This document shows positions 1 to 9,041 of a DNA stretch of 64,000 nucleotides, piece after piece (position 1 is the stretch's first letter; every line of letters begins with the position of its first letter). This stretch comes from Candidatus Accumulibacter sp. 66-26. Its GTDB lineage: Bacteria; Pseudomonadota; Gammaproteobacteria; Burkholderiales; Rhodocyclaceae. The notes beneath the pieces were generated by a model. That model worked only from the letters and a program-made list of their open reading frames with translations. It did not search any database and was not told the origin of the DNA. The stretch covers positions 30,680 to 94,679 of the forward strand of contig MKUH01000024.1 of the NCBI GenBank assembly GCA_001897745.1, given 5' to 3'. A program made the translations under genes and the position numbers.

Positions 1-1
1 C

Positions 2-724
2 CCGGACCTGCGGGCCGACTTCATCCTGGCCAACCCGCCCTTCAACATCAGCGACTGGTGGCACGGCAGCCTGGAAGGCGACCCCCGCTGGGTCCATGGC
101 ACCCCGCCCCAGGGCAACGCCAACTACGCCTGGCTGCAGCACATGCTGTACCACCTCAAGGCCAACGGCCGGGCCGGCATCGTCCTGGCCAACGGCTCCA
201 TGAGTTCCAGCCAGAACAGCGAGGGCGACATCCGCCGCGCCATGGTGGAGGCTGACGTGGTGGAAGTGATGGTGGCCCTGCCGGGCCAGCTCTTCTTCAA
301 CACCCAGATTCCCGCCTGCCTGTGGTTCCTGGTCAAGCAAAAGCCGGTGCGCAAAGGCCAGGTGCTGTTCATCGACGCCAGGAAACTGGGCACCATGATC
401 AGCCGGGTCCAGGCCGAATTGAGCGACGCGGCCATTGAGCGCATCGCCGCCACCGTGGCCGCCTGGCGCGGTGAGGCCGGGGCCGGAGAGTATCAGGACA
501 TCTCCGGCTACTGCCGCAGCGTGCCCCTGGCCGAGATCGCCCAGCACGGCCACGTGCTGACCCCGGGCCGCTACGTCGGCGCCGAAGCGGTGGAAGAGGA
601 CGATGAAGCCTTCGCCGAGAAGATGCAGCAGCTCACCGAAAAGCTGGGGGAGCAGATGGCTAAGGGGGCGGAACTGGATGCCCTGATTCGGCAGAAGCTG
701 GGGGGGCTGGGGTATGAGTTTTGA
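2..724 (+). CDS. hsdM: Type I restriction-modification methyltransferase subunit HsdM (5'-truncated)
   Basis: Adenine-N6 methyltransferase subunit of a type I restriction-modification system. It joins HsdS to methylate the recognition site and HsdR to form the nuclease. The window opens inside the gene, so the N-terminal part is missing. The frame from base 2 shows the N6-adenine methylase motif NPPF ([11 protein letters not shown]) at once, followed by the typical [10 protein letters not shown] and LANGSMSS blocks and a [15 protein letters not shown] segment. The C-terminal coiled-coil region (about residues 190-240 of the visible part) is expected for HsdS contact. Its TGA overlaps the hsdS ATG by 11 bases, which indicates translational coupling. 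Identification is firm; only the 5' end is unknown. Confidence 0.95.
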   Translation, partial: PDLRADFILANPPFNISDWWHGSLEGDPRWVHGTPPQGNANYAWLQHMLYHLKANGRAGIVLANGSMSSSQNSEGDIRRAMVEADVVEVMVALPGQLFFNTQIPACLWFLVKQKPVRKGQVLFIDARKLGTMISRVQAELSDAAIERIAATVAAWRGEAGAGEYQDISGYCRSVPLAEIAQHGHVLTPGRYVGAEAVEEDDEAFAEKMQQLTEKLGEQMAKGAELDALIRQKLGGLGYEF

Positions 725-2003
725 GAATAAACGCTCTTTGGGTGATTTCGTAAGCCTTCAACGAGGCACCACCTACAAGGGAGGCTTAGTGGGTTTGCCC
801 GGTCCTGTGTTGCTCGGTTTGGCCTCAATAGAACCGAATGGAGGGTTTCGCCACGGTGGCTTCAAAACATATGGTGGTGAATGCCCTGAAAAAATATCCC
901 TTAGTCCCGGCGATATATATGTTTCTTTGAAAGACGTAACCCAATCTGGCGACCTGTTGGGTTCTGTATCTCGTGTCCCAGATAACATCTCATCAGGGCG
1001 GCTCACTCAGGACACGGTCAAACTCGTTTTTGATGGACTTTCTATTTCGAGAGAATATCTGTACTGGTTGCTCCGTACTCCAGGCTACAGAGAATATTGT
1101 CGAGGCTGTGGAACAGGTACGACAACCCTTGGCTTGGCACGCGATGATTTCCTGAGTTTCCCTGTTCCTGAGCTAACTGATACAGATCGTCTGATTGTTG
1201 ATTTGTTAGAGGGCACCGAGAAACGTATCACCCTCTTGCGCGAAACCAATGCCACTCTGGAAGCCATCGCCCAGGCCCTGTTTAAGTCCTGGTTCGTCAA
1301 TTTCGACCCGGTGCGTGCCAAGATGGAAGGCCGCGCCCCGGACGGCATGGACGAAGCCACCGCCGCCCTGTTCCCGGACAGCTTCGAGGAATCGGAATTG
1401 GGCTTGGTGCCGAGAGGGTGGCGGGTTGGGGCCTTGTCGGAGTTTGCCGTACTCAACCCTGAGTCATGGACGGCAAAGAAGCACCCTAGTACCGTGGCGT
1501 ACATTGATTTGGCGAATGCCAAGAACAATGAGGTTGCCGAAATAACGAGCTATGCGTTCGATGAGGCGCCCAGCCGGGCACGGCGAGTGTTGCGTAGCGG
1601 AGACTCGATTGTCGGCACAGTTCGGCCTGGAAATCGTTCCTTTGCGTTTATTTATAACGCATCCAGTAATTTGACTGGCAGTACCGGGTTTGCAGTGTTG
1701 CGGCCCGTAGAGCCTGAAAATACCGAGTTTGTGTATCTATCGGCGACACAGGACTCAGCCATTGAGTATTTCGCTCACGTGGCTGATGGAGGTGCGTATC
1801 CGGCTGTACGTCCGGAGGTTGTAGTTGGCATTCGTAGCATTCTCCCAAGTAATGAAGTAATGACGGCGTTTCACAATGTGACCGCTCCGTTGCTTGCTTT
1901 AATTGGTGAAAACCAACTGCAAGCCCAAACCTTCGCCACCCTCCGCGATACCCTGCTGCCCCGCCTGATTTCCGGCCAGTTGCGCCTGCCGGAAGCTGCC
2001 TAG
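714..2003 (+). CDS. hsdS: Type I restriction-modification specificity subunit HsdS
   Basis: DNA-recognition subunit of the type I system, 429 aa, a normal length. It shows two target recognition domains (about residues 1-165 and 235-400). Each is followed by a conserved helical spacer: the central one contains [20 protein letters not shown] and the C-terminal one ends [19 protein letters not shown]. The conserved spacers are as GC-rich as hsdM and hsdR, while both recognition domains are visibly AT-richer with different codon use. This fits the known exchange of recognition domains by recombination. The ATG overlaps the end of hsdM. The recognised sequence cannot be deduced here. Confidence 0.95.
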   Translation: MSFENKRSLGDFVSLQRGTTYKGGLVGLPGPVLLGLASIEPNGGFRHGGFKTYGGECPEKISLSPGDIYVSLKDVTQSGDLLGSVSRVPDNISSGRLTQDTVKLVFDGLSISREYLYWLLRTPGYREYCRGCGTGTTTLGLARDDFLSFPVPELTDTDRLIVDLLEGTEKRITLLRETNATLEAIAQALFKSWFVNFDPVRAKMEGRAPDGMDEATAALFPDSFEESELGLVPRGWRVGALSEFAVLNPESWTAKKHPSTVAYIDLANAKNNEVAEITSYAFDEAPSRARRVLRSGDSIVGTVRPGNRSFAFIYNASSNLTGSTGFAVLRPVEPENTEFVYLSATQDSAIEYFAHVADGGAYPAVRPEVVVGIRSILPSNEVMTAFHNVTAPLLALIGENQLQAQTFATLRDTLLPRLISGQLRLPEAA

Positions 2004-2044
2004 ATTCGTGACCCGGTATTTAAGTGGGCTTAACTATCCGTCCG

Positions 2045-2159
2045 GGACATGCATAAAAAATGACGATTTTTATACACGTCCTCTGGGATGTGTATAAAAA
2101 TACGGATTCTTTAAACATGTCCCGGCGACGTGCATAGAGATGCCGTTTTCTCATGCACG
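2045..2159. promoter_or_regulatory. Three evenly spaced palindromes upstream of fic
   Basis: Three related inverted repeats lie in the hsdS-fic gap. Site 1 (2045-2081) has arms GGACATGCATAAAAA and TTTTTATACACGTCC. Site 2 (2085-2123) has arms GGGATGTGTATAAAAA and TCTTTAAACATGTCCC. Site 3 (2129-2159) has CGTGCAT and ATGCACG cores. The centres are about 40 bp apart, near four helical turns, so a dimeric protein could bind all three on one face. The half-site is roughly GACRTGYATAAAAA. The C-terminal winged helix of the adjacent Fic protein is an obvious candidate binder; that link is inference. Confidence 0.6.
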
Positions 2160-2182
2160 AGACCGGGCCCCCGCCTGTGGCC

Positions 2183-3250
2183 ATGACTGCCCTGCCTTCC
2201 CTGGAAACCCTGGATGTCGCCCGCTTCGACACGGCGCCCATCCTGAAACGCCTGGCCAGTGCCAGCCGCGCCCTGGCGGAGCTGAAGGGGGTGGCGGCGT
2301 CCATTCCCAACCAGGGCATCCTGATCAACGCCCTGGGCTTGCAGGAGGCCAAGGACAGTTCCGAAATCGAGAACATCGTCACCACCCACGACGAGCTGTT
2401 CAAGGATGACGTGCTGCCGGAGGCCTTTGCCAATCCAGCCGCCAAGGAGGTGCTGCGCTACCGGCAGGCCCTGCATCTGGGCTACCGACTGGTGCTCGAC
2501 ACGGGCCTGCTGACCGCCAACCACATCGTGGCCATGCAGGCGGAGCTCGAGCGTAACAATGCCGGCTTCCGCAAGCTGCCGGGCACAGCCCTGAAAACCG
2601 GGTCGGGGCAGACGGTGTATACGCCGCCCCAGGACCCGGCCGAAATCGTGGCCCTGATGGGAGACCTGGAACGCTTCATCAACAATGGCGAGCGTTTCCC
2701 GGTTGATCCCCTGATCCGCATGGCGTTGATCCACCACCAGTTCGAGAGCATCCACCCGTTCTACGATGGCAACGGCCGCACCGGGCGCATCCTCAATGTG
2801 CTCTATCTGGTCAAGGAAGGCCTGCTTGAGGTGCCGGTGCTCTATCTCTCGCGCCATATCGTGCGCACCAAGGCGGACTATTACCGCCTGTTGCAGGCGG
2901 TGCGGGATGGGGATGCCTGGGAGGAGTGGGTGCTGTACATGCTCGAAGCGGTGGAGCAGACCGCCGGACAGACCATCCGCACCATCCAGGCGATCAAGGC
3001 GGCGCTGTTCGACTACAAGCACCGCATCCGCGCCGACTACAAGTTTTACAGCCAGGACCTGATCAACAACCTGTTCATGCACCCCTATACCAAGATCGAG
3101 TTCATCGAACGGGACCTGGGAGTGTCGCGCCTGACCGCCAGCAAGTACCTGGACGCCCTGGCGGCCGGCGGCTTCGTGGAGAAGCACAAGATGGGGCGCA
3201 GCAATTACTACGTCAATGTGGCTTTGAACCAGATTCTGCTGGGCAATTGA
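2183..3250 (+). CDS. fic: Fic-family protein with C-terminal winged helix
   Basis: Fic enzymes usually transfer AMP from ATP to a protein hydroxyl. From the ATG at 2183 the product is 355 aa. It has a Fic_N-like region, an inhibitory helix motif of the (S/T)xxxE(G/N) form (SSEIEN, residues 59-64), and the catalytic motif HPFYDGNGRTGR with His at residue 191. The C-terminal winged helix-turn-helix reads FIERDLGVSRLTASKYLDAL. All catalytic residues of the motif are present, so the enzyme should be active but auto-inhibited. An in-frame ATG at 2153 would add 10 residues but lies within palindrome 3, and neither start has a good Shine-Dalgarno. It sits between hsdS and hsdR. Its target is unknown. 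Confidence 0.9.
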   Translation: MTALPSLETLDVARFDTAPILKRLASASRALAELKGVAASIPNQGILINALGLQEAKDSSEIENIVTTHDELFKDDVLPEAFANPAAKEVLRYRQALHLGYRLVLDTGLLTANHIVAMQAELERNNAGFRKLPGTALKTGSGQTVYTPPQDPAEIVALMGDLERFINNGERFPVDPLIRMALIHHQFESIHPFYDGNGRTGRILNVLYLVKEGLLEVPVLYLSRHIVRTKADYYRLLQAVRDGDAWEEWVLYMLEAVEQTAGQTIRTIQAIKAALFDYKHRIRADYKFYSQDLINNLFMHPYTKIEFIERDLGVSRLTASKYLDALAAGGFVEKHKMGRSNYYVNVALNQILLGN

Positions 3251-3262
3251 GATAGGCGCGAG

Positions 3263-6200
3263 ATGAGCGAAGACCAACTGGAACAGGAAACCCTGGGCTG
3301 GCTTGCCGAGGTGGGCTACACGCCCCTGTTCGGCCCGGATCTGGCCGCCGACGGGGCGACGCCGGAGCGCAGCGACTACCGCCAGGTGGTGCTGATCGAG
3401 CGCCTGCGCAGCGCTATCCAGCGTCTCAATCCGGATATCCCCCTGGCGGCCCGGGAGGATGCCCTGGGCCAGGTTTTGGACCTGGGCATTCCGGCCCTGT
3501 TGTCGGCCAACCGCCGCTTCCACCAGTTGCTGGTGGGCGGAGTGCCGGTGGAGGTGCGGCGGGACGGGGAGACCCGGGGCGACTTCGTGCGCCTGATCGA
3601 CTGGGCAGATGTTGCGGCCAACGAATGGCTGGCGGTGAATCAATACACCCTCAAGGGGCCGAAGCATACCCGCCGGCCGGATGTGATCCTCTTCGTCAAT
3701 GGCCTGCCCCTGGTGCTGCTGGAGCTGAAGAACCCGGCGGACGAGAACGCCGATATCAGGAAGGCCTACGACCAGCTCCAGACCTACAAGGAGCAGATTC
3801 CCGACGTCTTCCAGTACAACGAGCTGCTGCTCATCTCCGACGGTAGCGAGGCCCGGCTGGGCGCCCTCTCCAGCGATGCCGAGCGCTTCATGCAGTGGCG
3901 CACCATCGACGGGGTGAATCTGGACCCCCTGGGCCAGTTCAACGAGCTGGAAACTCTGGTGCGGGGCCTGCTGGCGCCGGCCACCCTGCTCGATTACCTG
4001 CGCTTTTTCGTGCTATTCGAAGACGATGGCGGGCTGGTGAAGAAGGTGGCCGGCTATCACCAGTTCCATGCCGTGCGGGCCGCCATCCAGCAAGTGGTGG
4101 CAGCCTCCCGGCCCACCACCGAGGCGGCGCGCAAGGGCAAGGGCGGCGTCGTCTGGCATACCCAGGGCAGCGGCAAGAGCATCACCATGACCTGCTTTGC
4201 GGCCCGGGTGATGCAGGAGGCGGCGATGGAGAACCCCACCATCGTCGTCATCACCGACCGCAATGACCTGGACGGCCAGCTCTTCGGCGTTTTCTCCCTG
4301 TCCCAGGACCTGCTGCGGGAAACGCCCGTGCAGGCGGCCAGCCGCCAGGAACTACGGGCCCTGCTGGCGAACCGGCCTTCGGGCGGCATCGTCTTCGCCA
4401 CCATCCAGAAATTCATGCCCGGGGAGGACGAAGACAGCTTCCCCATGCTCTCGGACCGGCACAACATCGTGGTCATCGCCGACGAGGCCCATCGCACCCA
4501 GTACGGCTTCGAGGCGAAGCTGAAGACCGTGAAGGCGCCCCGGACCGGCGCCGCCGCCAATGACGGCAACGCCCTCCAGGCGGCCGAGCCGACGGCGGTG
4601 TACGAGGTGGGCTACGCCCAGCACCTGAGGGACGCCCTGCCCAACGCCACCTTCGTCGCCTTTACCGGCACGCCCGTCGCCAGCGAGGACCGGGACACCC
4701 GGGTCGTGTTCGGCGACTACATCCACGTCTACGACATGCAGCAGGCCAAGGAAGACGGGGCGACGGTGGCCATCTACTTCGAGTCCCGCCTGGCCAAGCT
4801 GTCCCTCAGGGACGAGCAACTGCCCCAGATCGACGCGGATGTGGACGAACTGGCGGAGGACGAGGAGGAAAGCCAGCAGGCCCAGTTGAAGAGCAAGTGG
4901 GCGGCCTTGGAGCGGGTGGTCGGTGCCGAGCCCCGCATCGCCAGCGTCGCGGCCGACCTGGTGGCCCACTTCGAGGAGCGCAACCAGGCCCAGCGCGGCA
5001 AGGCCATGGTGGTGGCCATGAGCCGGGAAATCTGCGTCCATCTCTACAACGAAATCGTCAGGCTGCGGCCCGACTGGCACGATGCCGACCCGGAGAAGGG
5101 GGCGATCAAGATTGTCATGACCGGCTCGGCCAGCGACAAGGCCCTGCTGCGGCCCCACCTCTACAGCAAGAAGGTGAAGAAGCGCCTGGAAAAACGCTTC
5201 AAGGACCCGGAAGATCCGCTCCAGCTGGTTATTGTGCGGGACATGTGGCTCACCGGCTTCGATGCCCCCTGCGTCCATACCCTGTATGTGGACAAGCCCA
5301 TGAAGGGGCATAACCTGATGCAGGCCATCGCCCGGGTGAACCGGGTGTTCAAGGACAAGCAGGGCGGTCTGGTGGTGGACTACATCGGCATCGCCAACGA
5401 GTTGAAGAGCGCCCTCAAGGAATACACGGCCAGCCGGGGCCGGGGCCGGCCCACGGTGGATGCGGCCGAGGCCTATGCGGTGCTGGAAGAGAAGCTCGAT
5501 CTCCTGCGCGCCATGCTGCACGGCTTTGATTACAGCGATTTCGCCAGGGCCGGCCACAAGCTCCTGGCGGGAGCCGCTGATTTTGTCCTCGGTCAGAAGG
5601 AGGGCAAGAAGCGCTTTGCCGATACGGCTCTGGCCATGAGCAAGGCTTTCTCCCTGTGCTGCACCCTGGACGAAGCCAAGGCGGTGCGGGAGGAGGTGGC
5701 TTTCTTGCAGGCGGTGAAGGTGATCCTGACCAAGCGCGATCTGAGCCGCAAGAAGCGCAGCGACGAGGAGAAGGAGCTGGCCATCCGCCAGATCATCGGC
5801 TCGGCCGTGGTGTCGGGGGAGGTGGTGGACGTGTTCGAGGCCGTGGGCCTGGACAAGCCCAATATCGGCATCCTGGATGACGAGTTCCTGGCCGAGGTGA
5901 GCAACCTGCCGGAGCGCAATCTGGCGGTGGAATTGTTGGAGCGCCTGTTGGAGGGCGAGATCAGGAGCCGCTTTGCCACCAACGTAGTGCAGGAAAGGAA
6001 GTTCTCCGAGTTGCTTGCCAATGTGGTCAAACGCTACCAGAACCGGGCCATCGAAACGGCCCAGGTGATCGAAGAGCTGATCGACATGGCCAAGAAGTTC
6101 CGCGCCGCTGCCAACCGGAGCGAGGAACTGGGGCTGAGCAACGATGAAGTGCGCTTCTACGATGCCCTGGCTAACAACGAATCGGCGGTGCGGGAACTCT

Positions 6201-6415
6201 CCGACGAGACCCTGAAGAAGATCGCCCATGAGCTGACCGAGAGCCTGCGCCAGAACGTGACGGTGGACTGGTCGGCCCGGGAGAGCGTGCGGGCCAAGCT
6301 GCGGCTGATGGTCAAGCGCATCCTGCGCAAGTACAAATACCCGCCGGATTTGCAGGAGGGCGCAGTGGAACTGGTGCTGCGGCAGGCCGAGGCGCTGGGC
6401 GAAGCCTGGAGTTGA
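3263..6415 (+). CDS. hsdR: Type I restriction enzyme endonuclease/translocase subunit HsdR
   Basis: ATP-dependent DNA translocase and nuclease of the type I system, 1050 aa, full length. The N-terminal PD-(D/E)xK nuclease core shows D140 and E154-x-K156 (VLLELKNP). The helicase motor shows Walker A TQGSGKS (residues 300-306), motif II DEAH (from residue 407), FTGTP, and the late motifs [11 protein letters not shown] and [12 protein letters not shown] helical C-terminal domain for binding HsdM/HsdS follows. The N-terminus ([17 protein letters not shown]) and overall organisation resemble the EcoR124I-type subunits. It starts 12 bases after fic. No disruption is seen, so with complete partners the system should be functional. 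Confidence 0.96.
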   Translation: MSEDQLEQETLGWLAEVGYTPLFGPDLAADGATPERSDYRQVVLIERLRSAIQRLNPDIPLAAREDALGQVLDLGIPALLSANRRFHQLLVGGVPVEVRRDGETRGDFVRLIDWADVAANEWLAVNQYTLKGPKHTRRPDVILFVNGLPLVLLELKNPADENADIRKAYDQLQTYKEQIPDVFQYNELLLISDGSEARLGALSSDAERFMQWRTIDGVNLDPLGQFNELETLVRGLLAPATLLDYLRFFVLFEDDGGLVKKVAGYHQFHAVRAAIQQVVAASRPTTEAARKGKGGVVWHTQGSGKSITMTCFAARVMQEAAMENPTIVVITDRNDLDGQLFGVFSLSQDLLRETPVQAASRQELRALLANRPSGGIVFATIQKFMPGEDEDSFPMLSDRHNIVVIADEAHRTQYGFEAKLKTVKAPRTGAAANDGNALQAAEPTAVYEVGYAQHLRDALPNATFVAFTGTPVASEDRDTRVVFGDYIHVYDMQQAKEDGATVAIYFESRLAKLSLRDEQLPQIDADVDELAEDEEESQQAQLKSKWAALERVVGAEPRIASVAADLVAHFEERNQAQRGKAMVVAMSREICVHLYNEIVRLRPDWHDADPEKGAIKIVMTGSASDKALLRPHLYSKKVKKRLEKRFKDPEDPLQLVIVRDMWLTGFDAPCVHTLYVDKPMKGHNLMQAIARVNRVFKDKQGGLVVDYIGIANELKSALKEYTASRGRGRPTVDAAEAYAVLEEKLDLLRAMLHGFDYSDFARAGHKLLAGAADFVLGQKEGKKRFADTALAMSKAFSLCCTLDEAKAVREEVAFLQAVKVILTKRDLSRKKRSDEEKELAIRQIIGSAVVSGEVVDVFEAVGLDKPNIGILDDEFLAEVSNLPERNLAVELLERLLEGEIRSRFATNVVQERKFSELLANVVKRYQNRAIETAQVIEELIDMAKKFRAAANRSEELGLSNDEVRFYDALANNESAVRELSDETLKKIAHELTESLRQNVTVDWSARESVRAKLRLMVKRILRKYKYPPDLQEGAVELVLRQAEALGEAWS

Positions 6416-6447
6416 GTACAGGGCGGCGCAAGCCGCTGCGCCCTACT
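6416..6447. repeat. GC-rich inverted repeat closing the restriction module
   Basis: Directly after the hsdR stop an imperfect hairpin has arms GTACAGGGCGGCG and CGCTGCGCCCTAC around a short loop, running into the stop codon of the Lrp gene on the other strand. It lacks a T-run. It may stop both converging transcripts or be a remnant of a dispersed GTAGGGCGC-type repeat; copies elsewhere in the genome would decide. Confidence 0.4.
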
Positions 6448-6925
6448 TCTCCCCGAGCGGCAGTGCGCTCTTGTCGATCACCCGGCGCAGGACGAAGCTC
6501 GAATGCACGCCGGTCACGCCTTCGATGCGCGTGATGCGGTCGAGCAGCAGTTCCTGGTAGGCGTCCATGTCGCGCACGACGGCCTTGATCTGGTAATCGG
6601 CGTCCTGCCCGGTGATCAGCAGGCACTCCATGACTTCGGGGATCGCGCCGATCCTGGCTTCGAAATTCTCGAAGCGTTCCGGCGTGTGGCGGTCCATCGA
6701 GATGTGAATCAGCGCCATCAGCGACAGGCCGAGCGCCCTGGCGTCGAGCACCGCGCGGTAGCCGGCGACGATGCCGGCCTCCTCCAGCGCGCGCACGCGG
6801 CGCAGGCAGGGCGAAGGCGAGAGGCCGATGCGCTCGGCGAGATCCTGGTTGCTGATCCGTCCGTCCTGCTGCAGTACTTCGAGGATGTGGCGGTCGTAGC
6901 GGTCAAGCTGCATGATGCTATCCAT
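6443..6925 (-). CDS. Lrp/AsnC-family transcriptional regulator
   Basis: A 160-aa regulator that normally forms octamers and responds to an amino acid. The N-terminal helix-turn-helix is seen in ILEVLQQDGRISNQDLAERI followed by LSPSPCLRRVRALEEAG. The C-terminal RAM ligand-binding domain includes VMECLLITGQDADYQIKAVV and ends near SSFVLRRVIDKSALPL. A second in-frame ATG four codons in (6913) gives the usual MxLDRYDRHIL start and may be the true one. It is transcribed away from leuA across a 186-base AT-rich gap holding a palindrome, so autoregulation and control of leuA are plausible inferences. The effector is not predictable. Confidence 0.9.
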   Translation of the reverse strand: MDSIMQLDRYDRHILEVLQQDGRISNQDLAERIGLSPSPCLRRVRALEEAGIVAGYRAVLDARALGLSLMALIHISMDRHTPERFENFEARIGAIPEVMECLLITGQDADYQIKAVVRDMDAYQELLLDRITRIEGVTGVHSSFVLRRVIDKSALPLGEK

Positions 6926-7111
6926 CGTTCAATCAAATTACAAAAATAGTATCAACAAAACAAATAAAACGGCAATTTTATTGCCAAAAATACAAAATCA
7001 AAGCGATAAAACGCAAGCACCTGCCGCGCGCTTTTCCGTAAACTGTCGTCATTCCCTTTCCGCTGCCGCCGGCGCGAAAAGGCACCGGAACCGCCGCCAG
7101 GAGAACGCACG
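6926..7111. promoter_or_regulatory. AT-rich divergent control region between lrp-type gene and leuA
   Basis: A strikingly AT-rich stretch for this genome. It contains the perfect palindrome GGCAATTTTATTGCC (6971-6985), flanked by A-tracts. This form suits Lrp-type proteins, which favour AT-rich wrapped sites. The leuA Shine-Dalgarno AGGAG lies about 8 bases before its ATG. Confidence 0.45.
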
Positions 7112-8797
7112 ATGATGCAGCAAGCCGCCGCCAAATACCGCCCCTTCCCGCCCGTCGCGCTCGCCGACCGCCAGTGGCCGAACCGCGTCATTTCGGCGCC
7201 GCCGATCTGGATGAGCACCGACCTGCGCGACGGCAACCAGTCGCTGTTCGAACCGATGAACGCCGAGCGCAAGATGCGCATGTTCCGCACCGTCTGCGCG
7301 GTCGGCTTCAAGGAAATCGAGGTCGGCTTCCCGTCGGCGTCGCAGACCGATTTCGATTTCGTGCGCCTGCTCATCGAGGGTGGCCACGTTCCCGACGACG
7401 TGACGATCGAGGTGCTCACCCAGGCGCGCGACCACCTGATCGAGCGCACCATGGAGTCGGTGCGCGGCGCCCGGCGCGTCATCGTGCACGTCTACAACGC
7501 GACCTCGCCGACCTTCCGCGACGTCGTCTTCGGCATGAGCCGCCCCGAGGTCGTGCAATTGGCGGTCGACGCCGTGCGCCAAATCAAGCGGCTCGCCGCC
7601 GAACAACCGGACACCGAATTCATCCTGCAGTACAGCCCGGAAACCTTCACCGCGACCGAACTCGACTTCGCCGTCGAGGTGTGCGACGCGGTGACTGCCG
7701 AGTGGGGCGCGACGCCTGAGAAGAAGGTCATCCTCAACCTGCCGGCCACCGTCGAGGTGGCGACGCCCAACGTCTACGCCGACCAGATCGAGTGGATGCA
7801 CCGCCATCTGGCGCGACGCGACAGCGTGATTCTCTCCTTGCACCCGCACAACGACCGCGGCACCGGCGTCGCCGCCGCCGAGCTCGGCCTGATGGCCGGT
7901 GCCGACCGCGTCGAGGGCTGCCTGTTCGGCAACGGCGAGCGCACCGGCAACGTCGATATCGTGACGCTGGCGCTCAACATGTACACGCAGGGCGTCGACC
8001 CGCAGCTCGACTTCTCCGACATCAACGCCGTCGCGCGCACCGTCGAGCACTGCAACCAGTTGCCCATCCACCCGCGCCACCCCTACGTCGGCGACCTCGT
8101 GTTCACGGCCTTCTCCGGCTCGCACCAGGACGCGATCAAGAAGGGCTTCGCCGCACAGGAGCCGGGCGCCGCGTGGAACGTGCCCTATCTCCCGATCGAT
8201 CCGGCCGACGTCGGCCGCAGCTACGATTCGGTCATCCGCGTGAACAGCCAGTCGGGCAAGGGCGGCGTCGCCTATCTGATAGAGAGCGAATACGGCGTCG
8301 TGATGCCGCGCCGCCTGCAGGTCGAATTCTCCGGCGAAGTGCAGGCGCACACCGAGCGCACCGGCGGCGAGGCGAGCGCGGCCGACATCTGGCGGCTCTT
8401 CGCGGGCACCTATCTCGAAGATCGCGGCAGCATGCGCTACATCGAGCACCACCTGTTCGAGCATGGCAAGGCGCAGGGCATCCGCATCAGCGTCGAGCTT
8501 GACGGCGTGCCGCACCTGATCAGCGGCGAGGGCAACGGCCCGATCGACGCCGCCGTGCATGCCCTGCAGGGCATCGGCGTCGCGCTGCAGGTGCGCAGCT
8601 ACGAAGAGCGCTCGATGGGCGCCAGCGGCCACGCCCAGGCCTGCGCCTTCATCGAGGTGATGCAGCCCGGTCGCGGCGGCGAGTGCTACGGCGTGGGCAT
8701 TGACGCGAACATCGTCACGGCGTCGATCAAGGCTCTGGTCAGCGGCTACAACCGCCTGGAGGCGCGCGGCGCCGTGAAGGAAGCGCAGGCCGCCTGA
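7112..8797 (+). CDS. leuA: 2-isopropylmalate synthase (LeuA type 2)
   Basis: First committed enzyme of leucine synthesis: condenses acetyl-CoA with 2-oxoisovalerate. It is 561 aa, the size of the longer LeuA class. The TIM-barrel catalytic domain shows the metal-binding DLRDGNQ block near residue 40, [13 protein letters not shown], and the HPHNDRGTG motif. The C-terminal LeuA regulatory domain (about residues 440-555) carries the ribosome-like [20 protein letters not shown] segment used for leucine feedback. AGGAG precedes the ATG. It stands alone and divergent from an Lrp-type gene rather than in an ilv-leu operon, which fits separate regulation. Allosteric inhibition by leucine is expected from the family. 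Confidence 0.95.
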   Translation: MMQQAAAKYRPFPPVALADRQWPNRVISAPPIWMSTDLRDGNQSLFEPMNAERKMRMFRTVCAVGFKEIEVGFPSASQTDFDFVRLLIEGGHVPDDVTIEVLTQARDHLIERTMESVRGARRVIVHVYNATSPTFRDVVFGMSRPEVVQLAVDAVRQIKRLAAEQPDTEFILQYSPETFTATELDFAVEVCDAVTAEWGATPEKKVILNLPATVEVATPNVYADQIEWMHRHLARRDSVILSLHPHNDRGTGVAAAELGLMAGADRVEGCLFGNGERTGNVDIVTLALNMYTQGVDPQLDFSDINAVARTVEHCNQLPIHPRHPYVGDLVFTAFSGSHQDAIKKGFAAQEPGAAWNVPYLPIDPADVGRSYDSVIRVNSQSGKGGVAYLIESEYGVVMPRRLQVEFSGEVQAHTERTGGEASAADIWRLFAGTYLEDRGSMRYIEHHLFEHGKAQGIRISVELDGVPHLISGEGNGPIDAAVHALQGIGVALQVRSYEERSMGASGHAQACAFIEVMQPGRGGECYGVGIDANIVTASIKALVSGYNRLEARGAVKEAQAA

Positions 8798-8849
8798 AGC
8801 GCGGACGCGGGCGGCACGACGCCGTCAAGGGCGGCCGGTCCGCCCGCGC

Positions 8850-8924
8850 TCACATCGACTTCCAGGCCAGCCAGGCGATCAGTGCGAAGATGACGAGCAG
8901 GCCGACGAGTTCGAGATAGGCCAT
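8850..8924 (-). CDS. Possible 24-aa single-span membrane peptide
   Basis: A small frame encodes MAYLELVGLLVIFALIAWLA followed by WKSM. This is an almost ideal single transmembrane helix with a short positively charged end. It lies between the leuA stop and the lpdA terminator on the minus strand, just downstream of that terminator, so it would need read-through or its own promoter. I see no strong Shine-Dalgarno (upstream reads CTTTGCCGAAACACC). The hydrophobic coherence argues for a real gene; its small size and weak start signals argue against. Function unknown. Confidence 0.35.
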   Translation of the reverse strand: MAYLELVGLLVIFALIAWLAWKSM

Positions 8925-8951
8925 GGTGTTTCGGCAAAGGCGGGAATGAAA

Positions 8952-8985
8952 AAAAAGGCGGGGTGCCGAAACACCCCGCCTTTTC
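8952..8985 (-). terminator. Rho-independent terminator after lpdA
   Basis: Perfect 9-bp stem GGCGGGGTG / CACCCCGCC (8957-8965 with 8972-8980). On the minus strand it is followed by eight T bases, a classical terminator for the odhA-odhB-lpdA transcript. On the plus strand TTTT follows the stem, so it may also stop leuA transcripts. Confidence 0.9.
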
Positions 8986-9041
8986 CTTTGCGCCGTCCCC
9001 GCCGCGCGTTTTCCGCACGGCGGGGAACAGCACCGGAGCGC

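Noticed and set aside
2..6415. Novel defence system hypothesis for the whole left block
   Set aside because: hsdM, hsdS and hsdR are classical; only the Fic insertion and its palindromes are unusual, and they are reported separately.
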